DNA of 64,000 nucleotides from Rhizobium sp. FY34 (GCF_005222845.1 NZ_STFZ01000007.1:186001-250000), one strand, 5' to 3'; shown: positions 29,201 to 38,822, numbered from the stretch's first letter. Numbers and translations are program-made. Notes: a model not told the origin generated them from the letters alone.

Positions 29201-29279
29201 CTAGTGGAATGAATTTGACATTTGATATCCGTTTGCGGCACGCTCTTCGATCAAATGTCAAATTCGAAAATTCCACTAG
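29201..29279. repeat. Rhizobial palindromic element, copy 1 (79 bp hairpin)
   Basis: CTAGTGGAAT (29201-29210) plus a 16-base inner arm (29211-29226) pair perfectly with 29250-29265 and 29270-29279, leaving a 4-base bulge (GAAA, 29266-29269) on the right arm and a 23-base loop. That is 26 paired positions. It lies 17 bases after the aminopeptidase stop. Its reverse complement resembles copy 2, so the two are inverted copies of one family. Confidence 0.85.
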
Positions 29280-29292
29280 AAACATGGTCTTG

Positions 29293-29369
29293 CTAGTGGT
29301 TCTTATGATTGCGACATTTGCTCACGAGGGTGCTGCTAAGGAATGCAAATGTCGGAATCGAACCACTAG
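29293..29369. repeat. Rhizobial palindromic element, copy 2 (77 bp hairpin)
   Basis: CTAGTGGTTC (29293-29302) pairs with GAACCACTAG (29360-29369), and GATTGCGACATTTGC (29307-29321) pairs with 29345-29359 with one mismatch. A 4-base bulge is on the left arm (29303-29306) and the loop is again 23 bases. Shared with copy 1 are the CTAGTGG ends, the GACATTTG inner core and a GAG.GTGC.GC loop when copy 1 is reversed. It ends 44 bases before the MarR ATG. Confidence 0.85.
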
Positions 29370-29413
29370 TTTCGAAAGAATATGTGGCAAAGGCATCATG
29401 GTCTGGAGTTGTC

Positions 29414-29764
29414 ATGCCCGCTGAACTGACCGCGACACAGGCGCTCGGCCTCTGGCACCGGGTTGCGCTGGAGCAGGTTCGGCGGGATGCGCATGATCTG
29501 AGCCTGCGCCAGATCTCCATCCTGCTGCATATCTATCTGGTGCCTCCACCCCACACGGTGCGAGGGCTTGCCGCCACGCTGGGCGTCACGAAACCGGTCA
29601 TAACCCGTGCGCTCGATACGATGGGCACGCTGCAATTGGTGGATCGCGCCCGTGATCCTGACGACCGGCGCAACGTCATCATCAAGCGCACGGTCGCTGG
29701 CGCGCTCTATCTCGATAAACTGGGCGATCTCATCCGTACCGAGGCGCGCCGCACCACAGCCTGA
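29414..29764 (+). CDS. MarR-family transcriptional regulator
   Basis: A 116-residue winged-helix protein. The recognition-helix region VRGLAATLGVTKPVITRALDTM and the wing DPDDRRNVIIKRT are typical of MarR proteins, though the N-terminal dimerisation segment is short. The start at the ATG at 29414 (MPAELTATQALGLWHR) is preferred over upstream frames that run into the palindromic repeats. The stop is 13 bases before the NlpC/P60 gene, which it may regulate or simply share a transcript with. The ligand is unknown. Confidence 0.87.
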   Translation: MPAELTATQALGLWHRVALEQVRRDAHDLSLRQISILLHIYLVPPPHTVRGLAATLGVTKPVITRALDTMGTLQLVDRARDPDDRRNVIIKRTVAGALYLDKLGDLIRTEARRTTA

Positions 29765-29777
29765 GGAGGTTTACCCC

Positions 29778-30629
29778 ATGTCCCAGCCGCTCGATCGCCG
29801 CCTGCATGCCTTTCGTGCCGATCTGGCCGATGCGAAGCTTCAGGGCCGCGTGGAGGCGCAGCGTTTCACCGAAGGTGAGCCTGCCATGGTTTCGGCGCCG
29901 GTGGCAGGCCTGCGGCCCGCAGCGGACCTTCTCCGTGGCATTGATACGCAACTTCTGTTTGGAGAGCCCGTGCGTGTCTTTGACAGGCGTGATGGCTGGG
30001 CCTGGGTGCAGGCCGATGAAGACGGCTATGTCGGTTATCTGCCAGACGACCAACTCGCAGAGGTGACCCCGCCAACCCATTGGATAACGGTGCCGCGCAC
30101 CTTCGTCTATCCCCAAGCCGAACTGCGCCAGGTACCGCTGCAGACGCTGTCCATGGGCAGTCGCGTCACCGTCACGGGCGAAGCGGAAACGCGCGGTACA
30201 CGCTATCTGTTGCTGGCGACCGGCGGGGCCATCATTGCCCGCCACAGCCTGCCGATCGGCGAATGCCCGACGGTCGACTATGTTGCCATCGCCGCCGAAT
30301 TTCTCGCCACGCCCTATCTCTGGGGTGGACGCTCCGGCTTCGGCATTGATTGCTCCGGCCTTGTGCAACTGGCCATGATGATGGCCGGGGTGAAGGCGCC
30401 GCGCGATTCCGATATGCAGGCGGGCTTCGGCACACCCGTGGACCGCGCTGAGTTGCAGCGCGGCGATCTCGTCTTCTGGAAGGGTCACGTGGGCATCATG
30501 GAAGACGGCGAGACGCTGTTGCATGCCAATGGCCATACGATGACCGTGGCGCGCGAAAATCTCGATGCCGCCATTGCGCGCATCGGCTGGCTTTATCAGC
30601 AGCCGACCGGTTTTCGCCGGCCGGGCTGA
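29778..30629 (+). CDS. NlpC/P60 family cell-wall endopeptidase with SH3-like domains
   Basis: A 283-residue protein with an SH3b-like region (about residues 40-150, with GEPVRVFDRRDGWAWVQADEDGYVGYL) and a C-terminal NlpC/P60 domain. That domain holds the catalytic Cys in FGIDCSGLVQ, the His in GHVGIM and a polar third residue near HANGHT. It would cleave peptidoglycan stem peptides between D-Glu and the diamino acid. No signal peptide is visible, which is common in alphaproteobacterial members. A strong GAGGAGG ribosome site precedes the ATG at 29778. Confidence 0.9.
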   Translation: MSQPLDRRLHAFRADLADAKLQGRVEAQRFTEGEPAMVSAPVAGLRPAADLLRGIDTQLLFGEPVRVFDRRDGWAWVQADEDGYVGYLPDDQLAEVTPPTHWITVPRTFVYPQAELRQVPLQTLSMGSRVTVTGEAETRGTRYLLLATGGAIIARHSLPIGECPTVDYVAIAAEFLATPYLWGGRSGFGIDCSGLVQLAMMMAGVKAPRDSDMQAGFGTPVDRAELQRGDLVFWKGHVGIMEDGETLLHANGHTMTVARENLDAAIARIGWLYQQPTGFRRPG

Positions 30630-30746
30630 AAAGACAGCCCTGCCGTGTTCACGCAATCGTTTCGCGCCAGCATGGCAAGCGGCAAAGAGAACGCCTACAT
30701 GATGGATCATCAAACCGGCCATCCATAACGGCAGGAGCAAGATCGC

Positions 30747-31097
30747 ATGAGCCGCCAGATGAAACTGATGATCACCGCAGTGCTTAGCCTTGCTTGCGCC
30801 GTGCCGGCTGTAGCGCAGGAGCGGGCAGGGCAACCCAGTTGGGGCAATCCGGCGCCGGCCTTCAAGGATCTGCCCGGCGTGGTGCCGGAAGCGGCGCGGG
30901 TGAAGCAGAAGGATGCCGAGAGCGCCGATTGCACGACGGCAACCCAATACAGACGCTGGCGCAGTGGCGATGCCTTCCCAGACTTCCCCGTGCAGGTCTA
31001 TCGCTGCGAAAAGAACGGCATTGTCTATTCGGGGCGCAATATGCCGGACCGTCCCTGGGTGCCGGGCCTCAACCCCGTCGAATTGCCAAGGGAGTAA
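30747..31097 (+). CDS. Secreted hypothetical protein
   Basis: A 116-residue protein with a clear Sec signal peptide (residues 1-23, ending PAVAQ). The mature region has two cysteines (ADCTTATQYRRW and VYRCEKNG) that are likely disulfide-bonded, and a proline-rich C terminus. I do not recognise a family. It is followed by a bidirectional terminator and tRNA-Leu. Confidence 0.65.
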   Translation: MSRQMKLMITAVLSLACAVPAVAQERAGQPSWGNPAPAFKDLPGVVPEAARVKQKDAESADCTTATQYRRWRSGDAFPDFPVQVYRCEKNGIVYSGRNMPDRPWVPGLNPVELPRE

Positions 31098-31151
31098 GTA
31101 CCTTCTAACGAAGCCGATCGTATCGGCTTACCGTGTCCAAGCACTGGACAA

Positions 31152-31185
31152 CAAAAAAGCCCGGCGAACCGAGCTTTTTTGTTTT
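31152..31185. terminator. Bidirectional intrinsic terminator
   Basis: CAAAAAAGC pairs with GCTTTTTTG, with an inner CGG/CCG stem and a CGAA loop, and there are T runs on both strands. It serves the secreted-protein gene on the plus strand and could also end tRNA-Leu transcription from the minus strand. Confidence 0.85.
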
Positions 31186-31220
31186 GGCATTTCAAGTCAC
31201 TAGCGTGACCAGAAGGAATT

Positions 31221-31307
31221 TGGTGCCCAGAAGAGGACTCGAACCTCCACACCCTTTCGAGTACCAGCACCTGAAGCTGGCGCGTCTACCAATTCCGCCA
31301 TCTGGGC
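31221..31307 (-). tRNA. tRNA-Leu (anticodon CAG)
   Basis: An 87-nt class II tRNA on the minus strand. The acceptor is GCCCAGA/TCTGGGC, discriminator A with encoded CCA, D-arm GGCGGAATTGGTAGACGC, anticodon stem CCAGC/GCTGG with loop TTCAGGT (CAG), a long variable arm and T-loop GGTTCGAGTCC. It decodes CUG. Confidence 0.96.
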
Positions 31308-31424
31308 GACGAGGAGCCATGTACTGGTCCCTGCTTCGGCTGTCAACGACCTTTTTGAACTTTCTGTGTCAGTCTCGAAATTTCTTGCTGCAACTGCGTG
31401 ATATACCGGATTGAAACCCCGCAA

Positions 31425-31742
31425 TTACGGGCTTTCGCTGCCTTCCGGCTTTACAGCATTTTTTGTGCGGTCCAGATGCCCGAGATCGCGTTCCGGGTCG
31501 GTCAGGTCGCGCACGCGCTGTTTCAGGTCCTTGGGTCCGGGAAAGCCGCCATCGCGCACGCGTTCCCAGATGAGTTCGCCATTCACCCGGATTTCAAAAA
31601 TGCCGCCGCTGCCGGGCAGCAATGCCACTTCGCCCAGCGTCTCGCCAAAGGTCTGCAGCAGTTCCTGCGCCATCCAGGCAGACCGCAGCAACCAGTTGCA
31701 CTGGGTGCAGTAGTGAATGGTGATGCGTGCCTTCTCTGTCAT
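31425..31742 (-). CDS. SelT/SelW/SelH (Rdx) family thioredoxin-like protein
   Basis: A 105-residue protein with the N-terminal redox motif CTQC (about residues 12-15, in IHYCTQCNWLLRSAW), where the second Cys replaces the selenocysteine of animal SelW. Further family motifs are GGIFEIRVNGELIWER and GGFPGPKDLKQRVRD. Predicted to be a small cytosolic thiol redox protein of unknown partner. Divergent from the DUF1508 gene. Confidence 0.9.
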   Translation of the reverse strand: MTEKARITIHYCTQCNWLLRSAWMAQELLQTFGETLGEVALLPGSGGIFEIRVNGELIWERVRDGGFPGPKDLKQRVRDLTDPERDLGHLDRTKNAVKPEGSESP

Positions 31743-31937
31743 GTCGCGGCTCCTTCTCGTTCATTATGGCTGTCATCCTCTATAGCCGCGGTCACCTGCG
31801 CCGTCGCCGGTCTTTGAGCCCCGTGACTGCCAAAATTCCGGCTGAAAGCGGACTATTCGAATATAATAAAATCCTCTTGCTGCTCCGCTGCCCCTTAAGT
31901 AAACTTGTATTAACGATCAAAAATGGGAGAGGGTGTC

Positions 31938-32126
31938 ATGTACAAATTTGAGGTTTACAAGGACAAGGCCGGCGAATTTCGCTTTCGTTTCAAGGCCTCC
32001 AATGGCGAGCAGATGTTCGGGTCGGAAGGCTACAAGGCCAAGGCCTCGGCCTTGAAGGCCATCGAATCCATCAAGAAGAATGCGCCGGATGCGGATGTGG
32101 ATGACCAGACAGTGCCTGCCGCCTGA
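31938..32126 (+). CDS. DUF1508 (YegP-like) small protein
   Basis: A 62-residue single-repeat protein (YKFEVYKDKAGEFRFRFKASNG, then GYKAKASALKAIESIKKNAP) matching the DUF1508 family, which is otherwise often found as two tandem repeats (YegP). The ATG at 31938 follows GGGAGAGGG and is better placed than the ATG at 31923, which lies before that site. Function unknown; homologues are often stress-associated. Confidence 0.88.
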   Translation: MYKFEVYKDKAGEFRFRFKASNGEQMFGSEGYKAKASALKAIESIKKNAPDADVDDQTVPAA

Positions 32127-32265
32127 AGACGACCGCACTTGAAAAACCGTTGCTCCGGCGCGCGTCGGCCTGTCGTGATAGGCTGCAAACTCGACGCAGC
32201 TCCGGGCTGGTTAGCGTCAACTCCGCAGGCTGAATGCTTGCGGGGCTCTGCTGGGGCACATCGCG

Positions 32266-32565
32266 TCAAAAGCCCTGAAACAGAAAATCCGTTGCGGCGG
32301 TGATATCGTCTGCGCGCGCGGAAAGGTCGGCCACGAGCATGCCGATCTCCGCGGAAGGAACAGTGCCCATGAACTCCGTCAGCATCACATAGACGGTGTC
32401 ATTGATCTCAAAGCGCGGGTTGAGGCGAGGTATGAGCTTGGCCACGTCCGTGATCGGCACCAGCGGCGCCATCACGCGGGTTTGAAGGCCATCAAACAAT
32501 GTGCTCTGGAGGTCTATGGCCAGGCCCTCACTTTGAGCCATGCGATAGACTTTGAACCGTGCCAT
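32266..32565 (-). CDS. ccdB: CcdB-type toxin
   Basis: A 99-residue CcdB-family protein (starting MARFKVYR, with LDLQ-like IDLQSTLFDGL, VMAPLVP and the C-terminal AADFLFQGF-type helix). Family members poison DNA gyrase; the C-terminal residues required for gyrase contact (here DFLFQGF, with W replaced by L/F) are altered relative to F-plasmid CcdB, so target activity is uncertain. Its ATG overlaps the ccdA stop (TAATG). Confidence 0.87.
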   Translation of the reverse strand: MARFKVYRMAQSEGLAIDLQSTLFDGLQTRVMAPLVPITDVAKLIPRLNPRFEINDTVYVMLTEFMGTVPSAEIGMLVADLSARADDITAATDFLFQGF

Positions 32566-32795
32566 TAGAACAGCCGATATTTGGCGAGCGGCAGCCCGTG
32601 TTTCGCCACATAGTCATTCGCCGCCTGGATTGCCTCGGCGTTTTCAATCTTCCAGAGCCGTTCCTTTTCGGCTTTCACGGCGCGCGTAATGCCATCAGTT
32701 GCGGCTTGCGACACGTCGAGCTTCAGGTCGCGGGCTTCCGAAAGCAGCCGCTCGTCCACTTCTATGCTGCTTTGTTTGCGAGACGTCTGCGCCAT
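32565..32795 (-). CDS. ccdA: CcdA-type antitoxin
   Basis: A 76-residue antitoxin with an N-terminal basic ribbon-helix-helix segment (RKQSSIEVDERLLSEARDL) and a C-terminal toxin-binding helix (RLWKIENAEAIQAANDYV) typical of CcdA. The ATG at 32795 lies one base past the T tract of the lepA terminator. The only Shine-Dalgarno-like sequence upstream, AGGGAGG, is in the terminator loop 12 bases away. The ORF stays open upstream into lepA in another frame, but no better start is seen. Confidence 0.87.
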   Translation of the reverse strand: MAQTSRKQSSIEVDERLLSEARDLKLDVSQAATDGITRAVKAEKERLWKIENAEAIQAANDYVAKHGLPLAKYRLF

Positions 32796-32829
32796 GAAAA
32801 AATCCGGCCTCCCTGTGAGAAGCCGGATT
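32796..32829 (-). terminator. lepA terminator directly in front of ccdA
   Basis: On the minus strand AATCCGGC pairs with GCCGGATT (eight pairs) around a 13-base loop and runs into TTTTTTC, which is immediately followed by the ccdA ATG. The loop contains AGGGAGG, the ccdA ribosome-site candidate. Confidence 0.85.
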
Positions 32830-32857
32830 ATGCGGTAGATGGTCCGGCTTGAGAAGC

Positions 32858-34678
32858 CTATTCGTCGCTCATCTTCAAGGCCGCAATGAACGCTTCCTGC
32901 GGAATTTCGACCTTGCCGAACTGGCGCATGCGCTTCTTGCCGGCCTTCTGCTTGTCCAGAAGCTTGCGCTTGCGGCTGGCATCGCCGCCGTAGCACTTGG
33001 CGGTTACGTCCTTGCGCATGGCCGAAATCGTTTCGCGCGCGATCACATTGCCGCCGATGGCAGCCTGGATCGGGATCTTGAACATGTGGCGCGGGATGAG
33101 GTCTTTCAGCTTCTCGCACATGTCGCGGCCACGCTTTTCGGCAGCCGAGCGGTGAACGAGCATGGACAACGCATCAACGGGCTCGCCATTGACCATGATC
33201 GACATCTTGACGAGATTGCCCTCGCGATAGGCATCGAGATGGTAATCGAAGGAGGCATAGCCCTTGGAGATCGATTTCAGCCGGTCGTAGAAATCGAAGA
33301 CCACTTCATTGAGCGGCAGCTGATAGGTCAGCATGGCACGCTTGCCGACATAGGTGAGTTCGGTCTGGATGCCGCGGCGGTCCTGGCACAGTTTCAGAAT
33401 CCCGCCGAGATAATCGTCGGGCGTCAGGATGGTCGCCTTGATCCATGGCTCATGGATTTCCGAGATGCGCACCACATCCGGCATGTCGGCCGGATTGTGC
33501 AGTTCGCGCTCGGTGCCGTCGGTCATGAACAGCTTGTAAACGACGGAAGGTGCCGTTGCGATGAGGTCGAGGTCGAATTCGCGCTCCAGGCGCTCCTGGA
33601 TGATTTCCAGATGCAGAAGCCCGAGGAAGCCGCAGCGGAAGCCGAAGCCGAGTGCAGCCGAGCTTTCCATTTCAAACGAGAAGGAGGCGTCGTTCAGGCG
33701 TAGCTTGCCCATGGCCGAACGCAGGTCTTCGAAATCGGCCGCATCGACAGGGAAGAGGCCGCAGAATACCACCGGCTGCGCCGGCTTGAAGCCCGGCAGC
33801 ATCTTGGCGGTCGGGCGCTTGTCTTCGGTAATGGTGTCGCCGACACGCGTATCGGCCACTTCCTTGATCGAGCCGGTAAAGAAGCCGATCTCGCCGGGAC
33901 CAAGCGAATCCACCGCCAGCATTTTCGGTGTGAGCACGCCGACGCGTTCCACATTGTATTTCGCGTCCGTGCCCATCATGCGGATCACCTGGCCCTTGGC
34001 CAGCACGCCGTCCAGCACGCGCACCAGAACCATGACGCCGAGATAGGTGTCGTACCAACTATCGACCAGCAGCGCCTTCAGCGGGCCCTTCTCGCCGGCT
34101 TCGCTCGTCGGTGCCGGCAGCTTGTGCACGATGGCTTCCAGTACGTCTGGAATGCCAAGGCCGGTTTTGGCCGAAATCAGCACCGCTTCGGAAGCATCGA
34201 TGCCGATCACTTCCTCGATCTGTTCCTTGATGCGCTCGGGTTCTGCGGCCGGAAGATCGACCTTGTTCAGAACCGTGACGAGTTCGTGATTGTTGTCGAT
34301 GGCCTGATAGACATTGGCAAGCGTCTGGGCTTCCACGCCTTGTGAGGCATCCACGACCAGAAGCGAACCTTCGCAGGCCGACAGCGAGCGCGAGACTTCA
34401 TAGGCAAAGTCCACGTGGCCGGGCGTGTCGATGAGGTTCAGCACATAGGTCTCGCCGTTGTTTGCCTTATAATGCAGGCGCACGGTCTGGGCCTTGATGG
34501 TGATGCCGCGTTCCCGCTCGATATCCATCGAGTCAAGGACCTGCTCCGACATATCGCGTTCGGCAAGGCCGCCGGTCGATTGGATCAGGCGGTCTGCCAG
34601 TGTCGATTTTCCATGGTCGATATGGGCGACGATGGAGAAATTGCGGATATGGGTCAGGGGCGTACGATCAGTGCTCAT
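32858..34678 (-). CDS. lepA: Translation elongation factor 4
   Basis: A 606-residue ribosome-bound GTPase that back-translocates or remodels stalled ribosomes. G1 reads [15 protein letters not shown]2 contains RERGITI, G3 is DTPGHVDF, and G4 is NKVDLP. The LepA-specific C-terminal domain is present, ending with [21 protein letters not shown]. The length is normal. Followed by an intrinsic terminator that abuts the ccdAB pair. Confidence 0.97.
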   Translation of the reverse strand: MSTDRTPLTHIRNFSIVAHIDHGKSTLADRLIQSTGGLAERDMSEQVLDSMDIERERGITIKAQTVRLHYKANNGETYVLNLIDTPGHVDFAYEVSRSLSACEGSLLVVDASQGVEAQTLANVYQAIDNNHELVTVLNKVDLPAAEPERIKEQIEEVIGIDASEAVLISAKTGLGIPDVLEAIVHKLPAPTSEAGEKGPLKALLVDSWYDTYLGVMVLVRVLDGVLAKGQVIRMMGTDAKYNVERVGVLTPKMLAVDSLGPGEIGFFTGSIKEVADTRVGDTITEDKRPTAKMLPGFKPAQPVVFCGLFPVDAADFEDLRSAMGKLRLNDASFSFEMESSAALGFGFRCGFLGLLHLEIIQERLEREFDLDLIATAPSVVYKLFMTDGTERELHNPADMPDVVRISEIHEPWIKATILTPDDYLGGILKLCQDRRGIQTELTYVGKRAMLTYQLPLNEVVFDFYDRLKSISKGYASFDYHLDAYREGNLVKMSIMVNGEPVDALSMLVHRSAAEKRGRDMCEKLKDLIPRHMFKIPIQAAIGGNVIARETISAMRKDVTAKCYGGDASRKRKLLDKQKAGKKRMRQFGKVEIPQEAFIAALKMSDE

Positions 34679-34805
34679 GGCTCGCGCATATAGCAGCGAG
34701 GCGTTTCATCGCCTAGCGGGAAATTTGAAGTAAATGCGAGATGGAAGGGCCATTGGGCGGATTTCTTGCTGCCAAAGGCTTGGATCCATGGCCTTTTGGT
34801 CGGTC

Positions 34806-36074
34806 CTAGGGCGTGGCCTCGCCGTCGCGTGCCAGTGCCTGCGGGTCTGTCAGCGTTGCGGCATTCGGCAATTGGGCGCTGCGCAGTTCGAAAGTCTCGC
34901 GCTCCTTGCTTGGTACCGGATCGCGCTGGGCAAGTCGTTTTAAGACGAAACCGGCGTAAAGAATGGCCACCAGCATGGCCGCGCCAATGAAGGTCTTTTG
35001 CCCAAGGATCGGCGTCAGCGCGGTGACGGCCAGCGGCACCACGGTTGCTGCCGCAGACCAGGCGACCAGCAGCGTGCTCGACAAGGGCACGTAATCACCG
35101 GGATCGGCCCGGTCGTTCGCATGGGCATTGGCAATCGAATAGATCGTTTCCACTGCGCCTGCAAACACCATGAAGACCAACATCAGCACGATCATCTGCG
35201 AGAAAGACGTGAACAGGGCGGCGGTGGCAGCCCCGGTAATGATGATGCAGGTGATCAGCAGCACCCGGCGGCGGTCCATGCGATCGGATAGAATGCCGAG
35301 CGGATATTGCACGAAGAGCAGACCGGTTTGCATGACGAACATCAACAGCGCCACCTCGCGCTGCGACACAGCGTTGACGGCTGCATAGATCGGCACGAAA
35401 CCCTGCACGACCATGGAAAGCCCGCCGGAGGCCAGCACGCCGATCAACCCGACCGGTGAGATGCGCCAAGCCATGGCGACATCGACATTGACACGCGCCG
35501 GCGCCGGCGGATTGGGCAGGCGCGTCAGGCCGATCGGTAAAATGGCAAGTGCCGTGAAGAAAACGGTCAGAAGCGGAGTGAGATTGCCGCTGGTGGGGAT
35601 CTGGCCGAACAGCCAGGCACCGCAGCCGAGCCCCAGCACATAGGCCATATAGAAGAAGGACATGGCCCGACCGCGCCAGGCATTGGAGGCGGCATGGTTC
35701 AGCCAGCTCTGGGCGATGATGAAATTGCAATTGGCCGCAGCGCCATAAAGGCCACGCGCCAGGATCCAGTAGATCGCCGGAAGATCTGCGGCAATGATGA
35801 CGGCGGCCAGAATGACAATGGCCATGGAACAGGCAAACAGTCGGGCATGCCCCACCCGTTGGATCAGCGGCCCAGACACCACGCAGCCGATCAGGCCGCC
35901 GAAGGCAACCGCGGTCACCGCGGCGCCCGGCGCCCAGCCTGCCGCCTCCGAGCGTGTCAGCATGAAAGGCGCATAGGCAAACATCAGCCCGCTTCCGATC
36001 GAAGCAGTCGTCATCGACAGGACGATGCTGGCGATCGACAGGGGTGAGGCACCGGCGGACGGGTGGGTGGACAT
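34806..36074 (-). CDS. Major facilitator superfamily transporter
   Basis: A 422-residue membrane protein with twelve hydrophobic segments and the MFS loop motif in its second half (GILSDRMDRRRVL). It resembles the YcaD-like group of MFS carriers. The substrate cannot be named. It is divergently arranged with an XRE/cupin regulator, 182 bases between the two start codons, which suggests regulation by that neighbour. Confidence 0.88.
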   Translation of the reverse strand: MSTHPSAGASPLSIASIVLSMTTASIGSGLMFAYAPFMLTRSEAAGWAPGAAVTAVAFGGLIGCVVSGPLIQRVGHARLFACSMAIVILAAVIIAADLPAIYWILARGLYGAAANCNFIIAQSWLNHAASNAWRGRAMSFFYMAYVLGLGCGAWLFGQIPTSGNLTPLLTVFFTALAILPIGLTRLPNPPAPARVNVDVAMAWRISPVGLIGVLASGGLSMVVQGFVPIYAAVNAVSQREVALLMFVMQTGLLFVQYPLGILSDRMDRRRVLLITCIIITGAATAALFTSFSQMIVLMLVFMVFAGAVETIYSIANAHANDRADPGDYVPLSSTLLVAWSAAATVVPLAVTALTPILGQKTFIGAAMLVAILYAGFVLKRLAQRDPVPSKERETFELRSAQLPNAATLTDPQALARDGEATP

Positions 36075-36221
36075 GGGGTGATACTCCGAAAAGCAGCCGG
36101 CGCCGCAGATCTTCTCCCTGCAGCACGACTGTTAGATTAGCAAGGGCACAGGTCCCTGCGCTATCGCGGAACCGCCGCATCGCCGTCGCTTCGGATATGT
36201 GCCTTCCTCTGATAAAGCCAC

Positions 36222-36250
36222 TTGACTCTATGATAAGAGAATTCCATGAT
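36222..36250 (+). promoter_or_regulatory. Putative promoter of the XRE/cupin regulator gene
   Basis: TTGACT at 36222-36227 and CATGAT at 36245-36250 are separated by exactly 17 bases. The predicted start of transcription would fall at about the ATG at 36257, implying a leaderless mRNA. The -10 lies inside the inverted repeat at 36230-36258. Confidence 0.5.
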
Positions 36251-36258
36251 CTTATCAT
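36230..36258. promoter_or_regulatory. Inverted-repeat operator overlapping the regulator's -10 and start codon
   Basis: ATGATAAGA at 36230-36238 and TCTTATCAT at 36250-36258 are perfect 9-base arms around an 11-base spacer. The right arm includes the start codon. This is the expected placement for autorepression by the XRE-family product. Confidence 0.65.
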
Positions 36259-36832
36259 GGAAAATGAACAACAAGCATCAGATCTTCAGGTCGGGGAACG
36301 TCTCAAGATCCTGCGCAACCGCCAGTCTTTCACGCTCGACCGGCTGGCTGCTGCATCGGGCGTCAGCCGGGCCATGATCTCGCGCATCGAGCGCGAGGAG
36401 GCGAGCCCGACGGCCGCCCTCCTGGCGCGTCTCTGCGAAGCACTCGGGCTTTCGCTTTCGGCCTTTTTTGCCCCCGACGAGCCGGCATGTGCGCCGCTCA
36501 TCCGCCATGCACAGCAGCGCCTGTGGCGTGATCCAGTGAGCGGCTATCTGCGCCGCTCCGTCTCGCCGCCGGGCGTGGCGTCACGGGTGGATATCGTCGA
36601 GGTGGAATTTCCGCCCGGCGCCCGCGTCAGCTTTCCGCCGCGCGAAGAAAGCCGCGCCATGACGCAGCATATCTGGCTGTTTGAGGGTGTGCTCGACATG
36701 GAATTGCCGGAGGTGACGCATCGGCTGCATCCCGGCGATTGCCTGTTCATGGATATAGGCGATGCCTTTTCCTTTCATAACCCCTCCGATCAACTCGCAA
36801 GATATGCGGTCGTGCTCGACCGCGGCCGCTGA
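36257..36832 (+). CDS. XRE-family regulator with C-terminal cupin domain
   Basis: A 191-residue protein: an N-terminal helix-turn-helix (about residues 14-68, RLKILRNRQSFTLDRLAAASGVSRAMISRIEREE) and a cupin_2 domain (VDIVEVEFPPGARVSFPP then LHPGDCLFMDIGD). Such proteins repress or activate adjacent transport or catabolic genes in response to a small ligand. The ATG at 36230 is also in frame, but it falls within the operator and promoter, so I prefer 36257. Followed 12 bases later by a GNAT gene. Confidence 0.87.
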   Translation: MENEQQASDLQVGERLKILRNRQSFTLDRLAAASGVSRAMISRIEREEASPTAALLARLCEALGLSLSAFFAPDEPACAPLIRHAQQRLWRDPVSGYLRRSVSPPGVASRVDIVEVEFPPGARVSFPPREESRAMTQHIWLFEGVLDMELPEVTHRLHPGDCLFMDIGDAFSFHNPSDQLARYAVVLDRGR

Positions 36833-36844
36833 CAGAGAAGCTCT

Positions 36845-37363
36845 ATGATACATATCCGCATTATCACTGCCGAAGAGGCGGGCCCCTTCATCCCGGATCT
36901 CTGCGAGGTCCTCTCCGATTGCATCCAGGGTGGCGCGTCGCTCGGCTTCATGCTGCCCTTTGCACCCGAAGATGCCCGCAGTTACTGGCAGGACGTGCTG
37001 GCAAGCGTCAAACGTGGCCATACCATCCTGGCCGTTGCACAGCGTGACGGTAAGGTCGTCGGCACCGTGCAGGTGGGGCTGGCGCAAAAGCCCAACCAGC
37101 CGCATCGCGGCGATCTGATGAAACTGCTGGTGCATCGCAGTGCCCGTGGCCTTGGCCTGTCACGCAAGCTGATGCAGGCCGTGGAAGACGAGGCGGCAAG
37201 CCGCGGCCGTACCATCCTGGTGCTCGATACGGCAACCGGCAGCGATGCGGAAGCCATCTATCCGCGTCTGGGCTGGCAGCGTGCTGGTGTCATTCCAGAT
37301 TATGCGCTCTGGCCGCAGGGTGGTTTTTGCGACACGACTTTTTTCTACAAGCGCATCGCTTGA
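36845..37363 (+). CDS. GNAT-family N-acetyltransferase
   Basis: A 172-residue acetyltransferase with motif A GLGLSRKLMQAVEDEA and preceding strand KLLVHRSARG, and motif B LDTATGSDAEAIYPRLGWQRAG. The size and motif order fit single-domain GNATs. It is probably cotranscribed with the XRE/cupin regulator (12-base gap), so the MFS-XRE-GNAT group may be one efflux and resistance-type unit; substrate unknown. Confidence 0.88.
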   Translation: MIHIRIITAEEAGPFIPDLCEVLSDCIQGGASLGFMLPFAPEDARSYWQDVLASVKRGHTILAVAQRDGKVVGTVQVGLAQKPNQPHRGDLMKLLVHRSARGLGLSRKLMQAVEDEAASRGRTILVLDTATGSDAEAIYPRLGWQRAGVIPDYALWPQGGFCDTTFFYKRIA

Positions 37364-37436
37364 GAATGCCTCTCTAGGCTCTGCGCGGGCATGCCCGGCA
37401 GCAATGCCGCGTGAGGCCCGGAAGCCTCATGCAAAG

Positions 37437-37460
37437 AGGGGCCGCACGAATGCAGCCCCT
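37437..37460 (-). terminator. Hairpin after the TRAP binding-protein gene
   Basis: On the minus strand AGGGGC-T-GCA, loop TTCG, TGC-G-GCCCCT forms a nine-pair stem plus one wobble, followed by CTTTGC. Probable terminator 14 bases past the stop. Confidence 0.65.
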
Positions 37461-37473
37461 GCAGTGTGTCGGA

Positions 37474-38775
<1,302 letters not shown>

Positions 38776-38791
38776 TCATCGGTGAACTAGA

Positions 38792-38808
38792 TTTAGAATA
38801 ATTCTAAA
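38792..38808. promoter_or_regulatory. Irr-box / ICE-like palindrome in front of mbfA
   Basis: TTTAGAATAATTCTAAA is a perfect palindrome with one central base, ending 14 bases before the mbfA ATG. It matches the iron-control-element type site recognised by Irr in Rhizobiales. Irr binds under low iron and would block mbfA transcription, so that the exporter is made only when iron is plentiful. Confidence 0.8.
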
Positions 38809-38822
38809 AAAGGTTTGCCATT

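Noticed and set aside
32565..33119. Longer upstream form of CcdA reaching into lepA
   Set aside because: The upstream part is an alternative frame of lepA; the conserved CcdA sequence starts at 32795.
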